A stretch of 32,882 bases of DNA from Terriglobales bacterium (GTDB lineage Bacteria; Acidobacteriota; Terriglobia; Terriglobales; Acidobacteriaceae), in NCBI GenBank assembly GCA_025451215.1, contig JANWKU010000129.1:1-32882 (forward strand). Direction: 5' to 3'. Shown here in pieces: positions 13,295 through 21,752 of this stretch. Each line of letters starts with the position of its first letter. Position 1 is the first letter of the stretch. The translations under genes were made by a program, and so were the position numbers. Below the pieces are notes generated by a model. It worked only from the letters and a program-made list of their open reading frames with translations. It did no database searches and was not told the origin of the DNA.

Positions 13295-14341
13295 TTAAAG
13301 CAACCCTTCGATGTTCCACGCTAGGCGATGAACGGCGGTAGTTGTAGCCAAAATCGCTGATCGTCCCGGAGCGAACGCCAGCCCAACCAAACCTGATCCG
13401 GAAACTTCCAGAGCGGCTTTCCCATCGGGGGTGATCTTCACAATGCCGCGTTGTCCGGCAAGAGAGGCGGCCACGTATAGATTGCCGTTCGCATCGAATG
13501 CCAGGCCCTGAGGACGGCCCAATCCGCGGAAGAATGTGGAAACGCTGCCGTGCACGTCAATTTTGTGGACGCAATCAAAACTTGAGATCGTAGGGCCGGT
13601 CACGAAGAGACTCCCGTGCGCGTCAAAGGCGAGGTGATAGGCGGAGACGCTGGCCTCGAGCGTTGCGAAAACGAAAATCTGGCGGTCACGCGCAATCTTG
13701 AAAATCGTTCCACTGCGATCGCCCACATAAAGATTCTCTTCCCGGTCGAAGGCAATGCCGGTAGCGATTCCCATTCCTTCCGCGTAAGCGGACATAGTTC
13801 CGTTCGGCGCAACGCGATACACCGTTCCGTCATAGCGGGAAGACACATACATAAGGCCTTCGCGGTCAAAGGCAATTGACGTGGGATTCAGCATCTCCGT
13901 GACAAACGGCTTCATCGTGTAGCTCTGGTCAATTTTATAAATGGAGACTGGCACCTTCTGGCCGCGTGCGCCGGAAACAGTTGTAAAGATGTTGCCATCC
14001 GCGTCGAGCGCGGGATTGGAAACCGGGTGCAGGTTCTCAGCAATGGTGTTGGCCACATGAATTTCGTGCGGATTGCTGGAATGTCCGTAGGTGCGGATAA
14101 CGACAGAGTCCGAAGATGCAGTGTATGGAACGCGGGCGACTACAAATTCGTCAGAGCTGATGACCACTGAACCTTCCTGGTCCCCGAAAAGGACGGTGGG
14201 CCGCTGTAATTCCGCTGGGCGCAGACTTTTGCCTTGAATGCGGATTTCGCCTCCGGGGAGTGCGGAACTGGGCCGGACGGCCTCGATGTGTGGATTCCCG
14301 TTCGCGCTCTTTTTCCCCATGATTCGGTCAGAAATGCTCAT
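13295..14341 (-). CDS. IPT/TIG domain plus NHL-type beta-propeller protein
   Basis: From the ATG at 14341 this is 348 residues. An earlier ATG at 14386 would overlap pgpA by 20 bases, and neither start has a ribosome site. Residues 17-97 look like an IPT/TIG immunoglobulin-like module (HIEAVRPSSALPGGEIRIQGKSL, ending PHEIHVANTI). Residues 104-345 contain about five repeats of the NHL/SMP-30 style: NPTSIAFDREGLMYVSSRYDGTVYRV, TGIAFDREENLYVGDRSGTIFKI, YHLAFDAHGSLFVTG, PQGLAFDANGNLYVAAS and VGLAFAPG. This predicts a beta-propeller. No signal peptide is evident, unusual for this architecture, so it may be cytoplasmic. Function is unknown. It is last in the rimO-yacG-pgpA run. Confidence 0.82.
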   Translation of the reverse strand: MSISDRIMGKKSANGNPHIEAVRPSSALPGGEIRIQGKSLRPAELQRPTVLFGDQEGSVVISSDEFVVARVPYTASSDSVVIRTYGHSSNPHEIHVANTIAENLHPVSNPALDADGNIFTTVSGARGQKVPVSIYKIDQSYTMKPFVTEMLNPTSIAFDREGLMYVSSRYDGTVYRVAPNGTMSAYAEGMGIATGIAFDREENLYVGDRSGTIFKIARDRQIFVFATLEASVSAYHLAFDAHGSLFVTGPTISSFDCVHKIDVHGSVSTFFRGLGRPQGLAFDANGNLYVAASLAGQRGIVKITPDGKAALEVSGSGLVGLAFAPGRSAILATTTAVHRLAWNIEGLL

Positions 14342-14366
14342 ATCTATTTGGATGCAGCGAGGCAAG

Positions 14367-14891
14367 TCATCGCGGCAAAACTCCATAGTGAAATAGGAGT
14401 TGCATGATGATCAAAGCGTATAAACCCGCGCCTACATCGTCAAGCACAATGCCGGTGCCTTGCGGAAGCCGCTCCAGTTGACGCACTGGCGGCGGCTTGA
14501 GAATGTCGAATGCGCGAAAGAGCAAAAAAGCCGCCAGAAGAGATTTCCACGTGACCGGCGCGCCAATCAGGGGACTCAGTTGCCCTGCGACTTCGTCAAT
14601 TACTACGAATGACGGGTCTTTTTTCTGCCAGGCCTGAGCGACGCGTGTGGAGGCGGGAATTCCCACAAGGACTGCCACAAGGCAAAGCCCCATTGCCGCC
14701 CACGGCTGCCAGTGAGGAGCGATCCAGCGGGTGATGCCGATCCAAATAAGAATTGTTGCGGCGGACGCCCAACTTCCCGGCCCCGGCTTTAATTTTCCAA
14801 TGTAAAAAAACGTCGCGGTCAGCGTGGCCCAGCGCGGTGCTGGACGGCTTGAGGCGGGAGTTGGTATGGAGGCGCTTTCCACGTTGATCAA
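14367..14891 (-). CDS. pgpA: Phosphatidylglycerophosphatase A
   Basis: PgpA dephosphorylates phosphatidylglycerol-phosphate to phosphatidylglycerol in the inner membrane. The 174-residue protein has the family blocks FFYIGKLKPGPGSWASAA (28-45), FVVIDEVAGQ (94-103), and RAFDILKPPPVRQLERLPQG followed by GIVLDDVGAGLYA (about 125-158), with acidic metal ligands. Several hydrophobic segments are predicted. The start is a TTG at 14891 overlapping the yacG stop as TTGA, with AAGAGAA just upstream; a GTG at 14882 is the alternative. Translation is probably coupled to yacG. Together with gpsA and plsY it gives the window three phospholipid enzymes, though in two operons. Confidence 0.92.
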   Translation of the reverse strand: MINVESASIPTPASSRPAPRWATLTATFFYIGKLKPGPGSWASAATILIWIGITRWIAPHWQPWAAMGLCLVAVLVGIPASTRVAQAWQKKDPSFVVIDEVAGQLSPLIGAPVTWKSLLAAFLLFRAFDILKPPPVRQLERLPQGTGIVLDDVGAGLYALIIMQLLFHYGVLPR

Positions 14892-15097
14892 TCGTTCTCT
14901 TCGCGATGCCTGAGTATGGATTCAACCGCTTCTTCATCGCCGTCAGTCACCGGAGATGAGACCACGTATGCTCCACTCGCCCATTTGCCCAAATCAACGC
15001 TTCGGCAGCGTTCGCTGCAAAAAGGGAAGTCGGCGTCCACTTTCTTGACTGCCTTCTTGCACGTCGGGCATTGCAACTTAGCGCGTTTGCGAGCCAT
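14888..15097 (-). CDS. yacG: DNA gyrase inhibitor YacG-like zinc protein
   Basis: This 69-residue protein begins MARKRAKLQCPTCKK and carries CPTC (10-13) and CSERCR (27-32), the CxxC...CxxxC zinc site of YacG. LGKWASGAYVV (36-46) matches the family's DLGxWxxGxY segment, and the tail is acidic. Characterised YacG binds the C-terminal part of GyrB and inhibits supercoiling. The frame extends to a TTG at 15109 that overlaps the rimO stop (TTGA). I prefer the ATG at 15097 because it begins the usual YacG N-terminus. It lies between rimO and pgpA in one transcript. Confidence 0.9.
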   Translation of the reverse strand: MARKRAKLQCPTCKKAVKKVDADFPFCSERCRSVDLGKWASGAYVVSSPVTDGDEEAVESILRHREEND

Positions 15098-15105
15098 AAG
15101 AGGAC

Positions 15106-16587
15106 TCAAAGGATTTCCGCGACCAAGTCGTAATCGTGGGCCTCGGTCACGCGGCAGCGATAAAAATTTCCTTGCTGCGGATTCATTCCTTCCGGAACGT
15201 CGTTGATGAACACTTTGCCATCAATCTCAGGAGCGTGCATGGCGGTGCGGCCTTCCAGCAGAAGTTCGCTTTCCTGGGAAACGCCTTCCAGCAGCAGGTC
15301 GAATTCTTTTCCTACCAAAGACTTCTTTCTGCGTTTGCTGATGCCGCGCTGAATCTGCATGAGCTTTTTGCGACGTCTTTCAATTTCAGCTGGGGTAACT
15401 TTCTGCCCGAGTCCATAGGCCCCGGCGCCTTCCTGATCGGAGTAGCCAAAGGCGCCCATCCAGTCGAATTCCGCGGCGCGGACAAAGTCGCACAACTCCT
15501 CGAACTCATCTTTGGTTTCGCCGGGAAATCCGACGATGAAGGAAGTCCGCACCGTGACTTCGGGAATGGTCTTGCGGATCTTCTCAATGGAGCGCAGAAA
15601 AATGTCAGCGCTGCCGCCCCGCTTCATTCGCTTGAGCGCAGAGGCCGAAGCATGTTGCAGCGGTACATCAATGTAAGAGCAGATTTTTTCGTGGGCGGCG
15701 ATGGTATCAAGCAGCTTCCCAGTGATCTTGTTGGGATATGCATAGAGGAAGCGCACCCAGCGCAATTCCTCGATCTGGGCAAGCTTTTCCAGCAATAGGG
15801 CCAAGCCGTCTTTCAGTCCAAAATCTTCGCCGTAGCAGGTGGTGTCCTGACCGATCAGCGTGATTTCACGAACGCCGGAATGCGCCAGGCGTTCCGCCTC
15901 AGCCACAACGGATTCGAATCTTCGCGAACGGAACTTTCCCCTGAGCTGCGGAATAATGCAAAAGCTGCAAGGATGGTCGCAACCCTCCGCAATCTTGATA
16001 TATGCGGTGTGCTTCGCCGTGGCTAAAACCCGCGGTGTGGCCTCGTCATACAGGTAATTGGGCAGATCGCCAATGGCCCCATCCCACGACTCGCGGGAGA
16101 AGCGGCCCTGCGCGGCGCGCGCATCGCCCTCCGGACGGGAGGTCAAAATCGTGAATGGCGAATTGTGCGACTGGGCCACCGTTCCCATTCCCGCAGCGGC
16201 GAGAATGCCCTCCAGCTCTCCGGTTCCAACCACCGCATCCACTTCAGGAATATTTTTTCGGATCTCCCCGCGAAAGCGCTCCACCAGGCAGCCAGCCACC
16301 ACAAGTTTTTGCGCGCGTCCTGAGGTCTTGTGCTTGGCCATCTCCAGGATCGTATCCACCGACTCCCGCTGTGCGCTCTCAATGAACGAGCAGGTATTCA
16401 CCACGATCACGTCGGCGTCCTCTGGCCGAACCACAAGGTCGCCGCCGGCCTGGGCCAGCATGCCCATCATCACTTCGCTATCCACGAGATTTTTAGGACA
16501 CCCGAGGCTTACGAAGCCCACCTTGGGACGTGGGACGTCCGCTTGCGGTGAGACCTCGGGAAGTACGGTAGAAGGCTTTTCACGCAT
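15106..16587 (-). CDS. rimO: Ribosomal protein S12 methylthiotransferase RimO
   Basis: RimO is a radical-SAM enzyme that adds a methylthio group to the conserved aspartate of ribosomal protein S12. The 493-residue protein has the N-terminal MTTase domain with cluster cysteines 30 (SLGCPKN), 66 (NTCSFIE) and 100 (VAGCLVER). It also has the radical-SAM core CDHPCSFC (203-210) and a C-terminal TRAM domain from about 425. The sequence IPQLRGKFRSR after the core is RimO-like rather than MiaB-like. It is some 40 residues longer than many RimO proteins, partly from an N-terminal extension (1-21) and a loop near 140-170. It is first in an operon with yacG, pgpA and a beta-propeller gene. Confidence 0.95.
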   Translation of the reverse strand: MREKPSTVLPEVSPQADVPRPKVGFVSLGCPKNLVDSEVMMGMLAQAGGDLVVRPEDADVIVVNTCSFIESAQRESVDTILEMAKHKTSGRAQKLVVAGCLVERFRGEIRKNIPEVDAVVGTGELEGILAAAGMGTVAQSHNSPFTILTSRPEGDARAAQGRFSRESWDGAIGDLPNYLYDEATPRVLATAKHTAYIKIAEGCDHPCSFCIIPQLRGKFRSRRFESVVAEAERLAHSGVREITLIGQDTTCYGEDFGLKDGLALLLEKLAQIEELRWVRFLYAYPNKITGKLLDTIAAHEKICSYIDVPLQHASASALKRMKRGGSADIFLRSIEKIRKTIPEVTVRTSFIVGFPGETKDEFEELCDFVRAAEFDWMGAFGYSDQEGAGAYGLGQKVTPAEIERRRKKLMQIQRGISKRRKKSLVGKEFDLLLEGVSQESELLLEGRTAMHAPEIDGKVFINDVPEGMNPQQGNFYRCRVTEAHDYDLVAEIL

Positions 16588-16598
16588 GTAATCTGCTT

Positions 16599-16625
16599 AT
16601 TTTATCACTACATACGCTGTCTCAA
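16599..16625 (-). promoter_or_regulatory. Weak promoter candidate for rimO
   Basis: On the minus strand TTGAGA (16625-16620) is followed after 15 bases by TAAAAT (16604-16599). Shifting the -35 by one base gives a spacer of 16. Transcription would start about five bases before the rimO ATG. The spacing is short, so this is tentative. Confidence 0.35.
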
Positions 16626-16849
16626 AGTTGGGCAATTCATCAGAAATTTATCGTTTTGTAACCTCCCTTTAACAATTTGCAAATAAAACCTACCCATCCG
16701 ATGGCCCATACAAAGGTGGCCGGCCGATTTCGTGACATGTCGCGGGACGGCGAAGGCACGTAAGAGTGAAGCGTTTACAGCGAACGCTGCTTTTCCATAC
16801 AGGGTGGATGCGCCCGAACTTCGTTTTGAGCAAAATTAAGGAGAGAAGA

Positions 16850-18538
16850 ATGAAGTCAGTTCTCAGGTGGTGTGCAGTTCCGCTATTAGCTGCAACGGTG
16901 GTAGCGCAAACTACAACTACAACGCCGAAAAAAATGGTCCACCACACGGCTAAGTCAACCATAACGGCGGACGATGTTCAGCAATTGCGCGACGCTCTTG
17001 CCGCCCAGCAGCGCCAGATTGAGCAACTAAGACAGCAAATGCAGAACCGCGACACGGCCCTGCAACAGGCCCAGCAGCAGGCCCAACAAGCGCAGGAACA
17101 GTTGCAACAGGTGCAGACTACGACTAGCGACGCGCAGCAAAAGGCCGCCGCTGCAGAAACTGCTGCCAACAACCAAAAAGACGCTGTGATCAAGCTCAGC
17201 AGCGACATCGCGGATCTCAAGGGAACCGTCACGAGCGATGCCGTGGAAACTCAAGAAGCACAAAAACGCATGACTGTGATGGAAGGGCTCGTAGGACGTT
17301 TTCGCTTGAATGGCGATATCCGGGTGCGCGGCGAAAATTTCAGTCAGACTGGGACCCAGGATCGCAATCGCGCACGCATCCGTGTTCGCTTCGGATTTGA
17401 CGGCAAGCTTAATGAAGATTTCCTGGGCGGCGTTTCAATCGCCACCGGCTCTCTGGGCGATCCGACTTCTACAAACGAAAGTCTCACCAACGTTTTTGAC
17501 CGCAAAACAATTGCTCTGGACCGGGGATGGATTGCCTACAATCCGGTTGCCCATAAGTGGCTATCGGTCACGGCGGGCAAATTCCTCTATACGTGGCAAC
17601 GCACTCCAGCGACATTTGACTCTGATCTGAATCCTGAAGGTTTTACCGAGAAAGCTTCGTTTGATCGCCACAGCGGCATGCTCAGGAACACCAGCATTCA
17701 AGCCATCGAGCTTTTGTATAACGAAGCGAGCGGTGGACAGGATTCCTACGCGTTGGGCGCCCAGGGATCGTTGAAGTTTCAATTTGGATACTGGACTACG
17801 ACTCCGTCGATCCTGAGCCTGAAGTGGAACCGCCCTGATGCGATCCTTTCACAGAGCGCCTTTACTGTGGGAGCGACCACGACGGGATTTACGAACACAG
17901 CCACCGGCACCGTGACGGGTATTCCTGTTCCGGGTGAAGGTCCAGGTTGTGCGGGTGGAACGGGGTTCCCGGCATTTCCTTCCTGCGTGTTCGGGCCGAA
18001 CGGTATGACCAATGCAACGTTCACGGATGCAGCCGGCAAAGTGCATTTCTACTCCGGCTTTAACTACATCGATTTTGTCGATACCAACCAAATCGCGACC
18101 CACAATGCGCGGCTGCCTTTAAATTTGCTGCTTGAACTACTCGACAACGTGGACGCGGAAGCGCATCCGCTTGGCGCGGGCGGCGTTGTGCGCACCGATC
18201 TGGGAAGCCAGAACAAAGAATACGGTTTTGACTTCAGCATCGGACAGACCAAGAACAAGAACGACTTCCAGATCGGTTATGCATGGAACCGGCAGGAACA
18301 GGATTCAGCGATCGCGTCCTTTGTCGAAAGCGATCAACGCGCTCCTACCAACATTGTGCAGAACCGTTTTTACGCATTGTGGAAGGTGCGGGCCAACACC
18401 GTGGGAAGCTTTACCTACTGGCGTGGCCGAACGTTGAATACGTCGTTGCAGAATTCGGTGCGGGCGGCGGGCGTAGCTGCGGGAGCCACGGAACCAGATC
18501 TAAATCGCTTGCAGTTCGACCTGATCTATACGTTCTAG
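16850..18538 (+). CDS. Outer-membrane porin with N-terminal glutamine-rich coiled coil
   Basis: The frame opens at 16766, but the ATG at 16850 has AAGGAG seven bases upstream and starts a signal peptide (MKSVLRWCAVPLLAATVVAQ). That gives 562 residues. A Thr/Lys stretch is followed by a Gln-rich coiled coil at about 42-127 (QQLRDALAAQQRQIEQLRQQ and so on), probably a periplasmic stalk or peptidoglycan contact. From about 150 to the end it looks like a beta-barrel (FRLNGDIRVRGENF, then repeated aromatic/polar strands). The last residues LQFDLIYTF end in phenylalanine, as outer-membrane barrels require for BAM assembly. The domain order matches putative porins common in Acidobacteriota. Substrate is unknown. 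Confidence 0.85.
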   Translation: MKSVLRWCAVPLLAATVVAQTTTTTPKKMVHHTAKSTITADDVQQLRDALAAQQRQIEQLRQQMQNRDTALQQAQQQAQQAQEQLQQVQTTTSDAQQKAAAAETAANNQKDAVIKLSSDIADLKGTVTSDAVETQEAQKRMTVMEGLVGRFRLNGDIRVRGENFSQTGTQDRNRARIRVRFGFDGKLNEDFLGGVSIATGSLGDPTSTNESLTNVFDRKTIALDRGWIAYNPVAHKWLSVTAGKFLYTWQRTPATFDSDLNPEGFTEKASFDRHSGMLRNTSIQAIELLYNEASGGQDSYALGAQGSLKFQFGYWTTTPSILSLKWNRPDAILSQSAFTVGATTTGFTNTATGTVTGIPVPGEGPGCAGGTGFPAFPSCVFGPNGMTNATFTDAAGKVHFYSGFNYIDFVDTNQIATHNARLPLNLLLELLDNVDAEAHPLGAGGVVRTDLGSQNKEYGFDFSIGQTKNKNDFQIGYAWNRQEQDSAIASFVESDQRAPTNIVQNRFYALWKVRANTVGSFTYWRGRTLNTSLQNSVRAAGVAAGATEPDLNRLQFDLIYTF

Positions 18539-18558
18539 GCATAAAAAGAAAAGCGTTG

Positions 18559-18584
18559 TGGGCGCTGGAAGTCTTCAGCGCCCA
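18559..18584 (+). terminator. Possible terminator after the porin gene
   Basis: TGGGCGCT (18559-18566) and AGCGCCCA (18577-18584) form a stem 20 bases after the porin stop. Inner GAA/TTC bases could extend it. No T run follows, so it may be a weak terminator or an RNA-stabilising end. Confidence 0.45.
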
Positions 18585-18659
18585 TAATCTATAAGCGGGA
18601 ACACAAGCTATTGATTTCAAAATGACTAAAAAAAGCTGTTCTATACTGGATAAGAGTTT

Positions 18660-19037
18660 ATGAAGCATTTTGCCGTGAAGATTAGTTTTTTTTTGATCTG
18701 CCTTGCGGCTCTGGGCTGGGCAGAGAGTAGTGGGAGCTACATTCCCGGGAAAATTCTCGATGTACAGTCAAAGACCCGCAGTGAGGTTTTGTACTATTTG
18801 GTAAACACTCCGGTTACTCGGGAAGACCCTTATTTTGAAGTTTCCATCGAAGCCCAGGGGACTGTATACGAAACAGAATTTATGCCGCGTCATATTGCCG
18901 ACGCGCTTCCCAATGATTGGCAGATTGGATCGCCGGTAAATCTCAGAGTGGAAAAACATTACTTGTACCTGAAGCGGCAGGACGGCAAAGAAGTACAAAT
19001 GTTGGTTGTAAAAAAGACAGTTCCGCAGGGGAAGTAG
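18660..19037 (+). CDS. Small exported protein of unknown function
   Basis: This 125-residue protein begins with a signal peptide (MKHFAVKISFFLICLAALGWA, cleavage near WAES). The mature part of about 104 residues is predicted mainly beta: IPGKILDVQSKTRSEVLYYLVNT, DPYFEVSIEAQGTVYETEF, GSPVNLRVEKHYLYLKRQDGKEVQMLVVKK. The pattern suggests a small periplasmic beta-barrel or sandwich. I recall similar short proteins in acidobacterial genomes but no assigned function. TATACT at 18642-18647 is a good -10 without a clear -35, and would give a leader of only about six bases. It precedes ppk1 by 27 bases, so co-transcription is possible. Confidence 0.7.
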   Translation: MKHFAVKISFFLICLAALGWAESSGSYIPGKILDVQSKTRSEVLYYLVNTPVTREDPYFEVSIEAQGTVYETEFMPRHIADALPNDWQIGSPVNLRVEKHYLYLKRQDGKEVQMLVVKKTVPQGK

Positions 19038-19064
19038 ACTTCCGCTTTGATTTGTTCCTGAGCT

Positions 19065-21218
19065 ATGTCACGCGCTTCACTGGACAACCCGCAGTATTAC
19101 ATCAACCGGGAAGCCTCCTGGCTGGCCTTCAACCGGCGTGTTCTCGAAGAGGCCCAGGACGAAAGCAATCCACTGCTTGAGCGCCTAAAATTTCTTTCCA
19201 TCACCGCGAGCAATCTCGACGAATTTTTTGAAGTCCGCGTCGCTGGCCTGGTGCAGCAAATTGAAGACGGATACACCGAAGCGGACCTGGATGGTTTCAC
19301 CTTGCTGGAAGAGCGCGAGGTCGTTTCCCAGGCAACGCATGAATTCGTGGATGAGCAATATAGCTGCTGGAACGACCAGCTACTCCCTCTTCTTACGGAA
19401 AATGGAATCCGGGTGTTGGGTATCGACGAACTCGATGCCCGCGCCCGCGCATTCGTGGACGACTACTGCCAGCGCGAACTCGATCTTCTGCTCACGCCGG
19501 TTACGATTGATCCTGCGCACCCTTTTCCCCGGGTCATTAACAAAGCATTATGCGTGGCATTTTTGTTGCGCCGCCGCCGGCGGTCATCGCTTACCTACAC
19601 CGGAGTAGTGACGGTCCCCCGCGCTTTGCCGCGTTTGGTGCGCCTGCCTTCCGACAGCACCGACGATTTCATTTTCCTCGCGGACCTCGTGGTTTATCAC
19701 GCATCCCGCATGTATCACGGATATGACATTGTTTCCTCCGCCGCTTTCCGCGTAACGCGCAACAGCAATCTTTATTTGGCTGAGGAAGAATCCCGAAACC
19801 TGCTGGAGTCAGTGCGCACCGAGCTGCACAATCGCCGCAAGGGCGACGCCGTCCGCATGGAGATTGACGCGGACGCCGATCCGGAAATCGTGGAGCGCCT
19901 GCGCACGAACTTTGAGCTGGAGCCTTGGCAGGTGTTTCCAGTCAATGGGCCGGTGAATCTCTCACGCCTGTTCAATATTTACGAGCAAACGCAGCATCCG
20001 GAGTTGAAGTTCAAACCCTACGTTCCCCGCGAACTCCGGCTCACCGCCAAATCACAAGACCTGTTTGAGGAACTCCGGCGGCATGACGTGCTGCTGCATC
20101 ATCCATTCGACTCCTACGATGCCGTGGTTTCCTTCATCGAGGCCGCGTCGAAAGATCCAAATGTCCTCTCCATCAAGCAAACGCTTTACCGCACCAGCGA
20201 ACATTCGCTCATCGTGCCCGCTTTAATCGAAGCCGCAGCCAAGAAAGAAGTGACCGCGGTGGTGGAGTTGAAGGCGCGTTTCGATGAAGATTCCAACATC
20301 CGCTGGGCGCGTGATTTGGAAGACGCCGGAGTGCAGGTATTCCACGGCCTTGTCGGTCTGAAAACCCATTGCAAACTATCATTGCTGACCCGGCATGACG
20401 GAGACGGCGTGACGCGCCAGTACGCGCATCTTGGGACAGGAAACTACAACGCGAACACGGCGCGCATCTATACGGACCTGAGCCTGCTGACGGCGGACCC
20501 GGCCATCACCAACGCCGCGCACAATGTATTTAGTTTTCTCACCGCCTATGCGGAACATGCCACCTATGATCCGCTGTTCGTAGCGCCTGTAAACATGGCC
20601 GAACATATTCTTTCGCTCATTGCGCGTGAGGCGGAGCATGCGCGACATGGCCGGCCCGCGCACATCATCGCCAAAATGAATGCGCTGCTGGATAAAAACG
20701 TGGTGATGGCGCTCTACCGGGCCTCGCAAGCGGGCGTGAAGATTGATTTGATCGTGCGCGGAATTTGCTCGCTTCGCCCCGGAGTGCGCGGGGTCAGCGA
20801 CAATATCCGCGTGTGCAGCATCGTTGGACGCTTCCTCGAGCACAGCCGCATTTATTATTTTGAGAATGCTGGAGAAGAAGAAGTGTATTTGGGCAGCGCC
20901 GACTGGATGCCCCGCAACCTGTACGAGCGGGTGGAAGTCATTTTCCCCGTCAAAGACGAACTTCTTCGCGAGCGGGTGAAGCGGGAGATTCTTGACGCTT
21001 ACCTTGCCGACAATCGTAAAGCCCGCTTATTGCGTGCTGATGGAACTTACGAACGCGTCTGGCAGGCGAAGGGCAAACGCAAATTGCCGGCTGGTGTGGC
21101 AAGCTTTAGCGCCCAGGATTTTTTAATCGCAGTCGCCGAAGGCAAACAGGCTCCGGATGCAATTCCGGCGGCATCTATGCGCAAAACAAGACGGACAGCA
21201 GTACGGAAAGAGCGATAA
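19065..21218 (+). CDS. ppk1: Polyphosphate kinase 1
   Basis: Ppk1 polymerises the gamma-phosphate of ATP into inorganic polyphosphate, reversibly. The 717-residue length is typical. The N-terminal domain starts YYINREASWLAFNRRVLEEA, and the ATP-binding region contains FLSITASNLDEFFEVRVAG (43-61). The catalytic phospholipase-D-like domains contain THCKLSLL (His435, the autophosphorylated histidine by alignment with the E. coli enzyme) and YAHLGTGNYN (453-462, second His455). KQTLYRTS (371-378) is also conserved. It lies three bases upstream of sixA. The opposing strand encodes ppx and a CHAD protein, so synthesis, breakdown and probable binding of polyphosphate are grouped here. Confidence 0.96.
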   Translation: MSRASLDNPQYYINREASWLAFNRRVLEEAQDESNPLLERLKFLSITASNLDEFFEVRVAGLVQQIEDGYTEADLDGFTLLEEREVVSQATHEFVDEQYSCWNDQLLPLLTENGIRVLGIDELDARARAFVDDYCQRELDLLLTPVTIDPAHPFPRVINKALCVAFLLRRRRRSSLTYTGVVTVPRALPRLVRLPSDSTDDFIFLADLVVYHASRMYHGYDIVSSAAFRVTRNSNLYLAEEESRNLLESVRTELHNRRKGDAVRMEIDADADPEIVERLRTNFELEPWQVFPVNGPVNLSRLFNIYEQTQHPELKFKPYVPRELRLTAKSQDLFEELRRHDVLLHHPFDSYDAVVSFIEAASKDPNVLSIKQTLYRTSEHSLIVPALIEAAAKKEVTAVVELKARFDEDSNIRWARDLEDAGVQVFHGLVGLKTHCKLSLLTRHDGDGVTRQYAHLGTGNYNANTARIYTDLSLLTADPAITNAAHNVFSFLTAYAEHATYDPLFVAPVNMAEHILSLIAREAEHARHGRPAHIIAKMNALLDKNVVMALYRASQAGVKIDLIVRGICSLRPGVRGVSDNIRVCSIVGRFLEHSRIYYFENAGEEEVYLGSADWMPRNLYERVEVIFPVKDELLRERVKREILDAYLADNRKARLLRADGTYERVWQAKGKRKLPAGVASFSAQDFLIAVAEGKQAPDAIPAASMRKTRRTAVRKER

Positions 21219-21221
21219 ACC

Positions 21222-21752
21222 ATGATCATCTATTTTTTGCGCCATGCCAGCGCCGGAGAACGAGTCAGCAATCCTAAGAAAGATGAACGACGGGCCTTGG
21301 ATCCCGTCGGTATTCAGCAATGTGGCTACGTTGGTCGCGCGCTGAATGCGCTGGACGTACAGGTGAGCATCATCATTTCAAGTCCTCTGAAGCGGGCCAC
21401 TCAGACGGCGTCTTTAGTAGGTAATGAGTTGGGATATGAAGGAAAGTTAGTGCTGGATGACGCGCTTCGGCCAGGCGCATCCTTCGCCGATTTTCACAAA
21501 ATGGTTGATAAGTATGCCCGGCATGAGGCCATCATGGTTGTCGGCCACAATCCCAACCTGAGCGAGTTTGTGGGTCGTGCCATTAGCGAGAACGGCTGCG
21601 AAGCTAACTTGGAACTGAAAAAGGCCGGCGTGGCGAAGATTGAGACGCAGCGAAACTCGGCTGAATTACAGTGGTGCCTGCCGCCGAAAATTGTTAGAAC
21701 TCTTCATGCCAGTTCGGCAGAGAGCTCTCGCCCCAAGACTTCGCGGAAATAG
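21222..21752 (+). CDS. sixA: SixA-type phosphohistidine phosphatase
   Basis: This 176-residue histidine phosphatase begins MIIYFLRHASAGE, with the catalytic RH at 7-8, and has SSPLKRATQTA (53-63) and VVGHNPNLSEF (107-117, second His109). In E. coli SixA removes phosphate from His residues of phosphotransfer proteins. It starts three bases after ppk1, so the two are surely co-transcribed. Whether it acts on the phosphohistidine of Ppk1 is speculation. Its last 49 bases overlap the 3' end of ppx on the other strand. The overlapped tail (ASSAESSRPKTSRK) looks unstructured. Confidence 0.9.
   Translation: MIIYFLRHASAGERVSNPKKDERRALDPVGIQQCGYVGRALNALDVQVSIIISSPLKRATQTASLVGNELGYEGKLVLDDALRPGASFADFHKMVDKYARHEAIMVVGHNPNLSEFVGRAISENGCEANLELKKAGVAKIETQRNSAELQWCLPPKIVRTLHASSAESSRPKTSRK

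Noticed and set aside
16680-16800. Structured leader or operator (GACATGTC, AGCGTT/AACGCT) before the porin
   Set aside because: The palindromes are short and not linked to a clear promoter; not enough to call a regulatory site.
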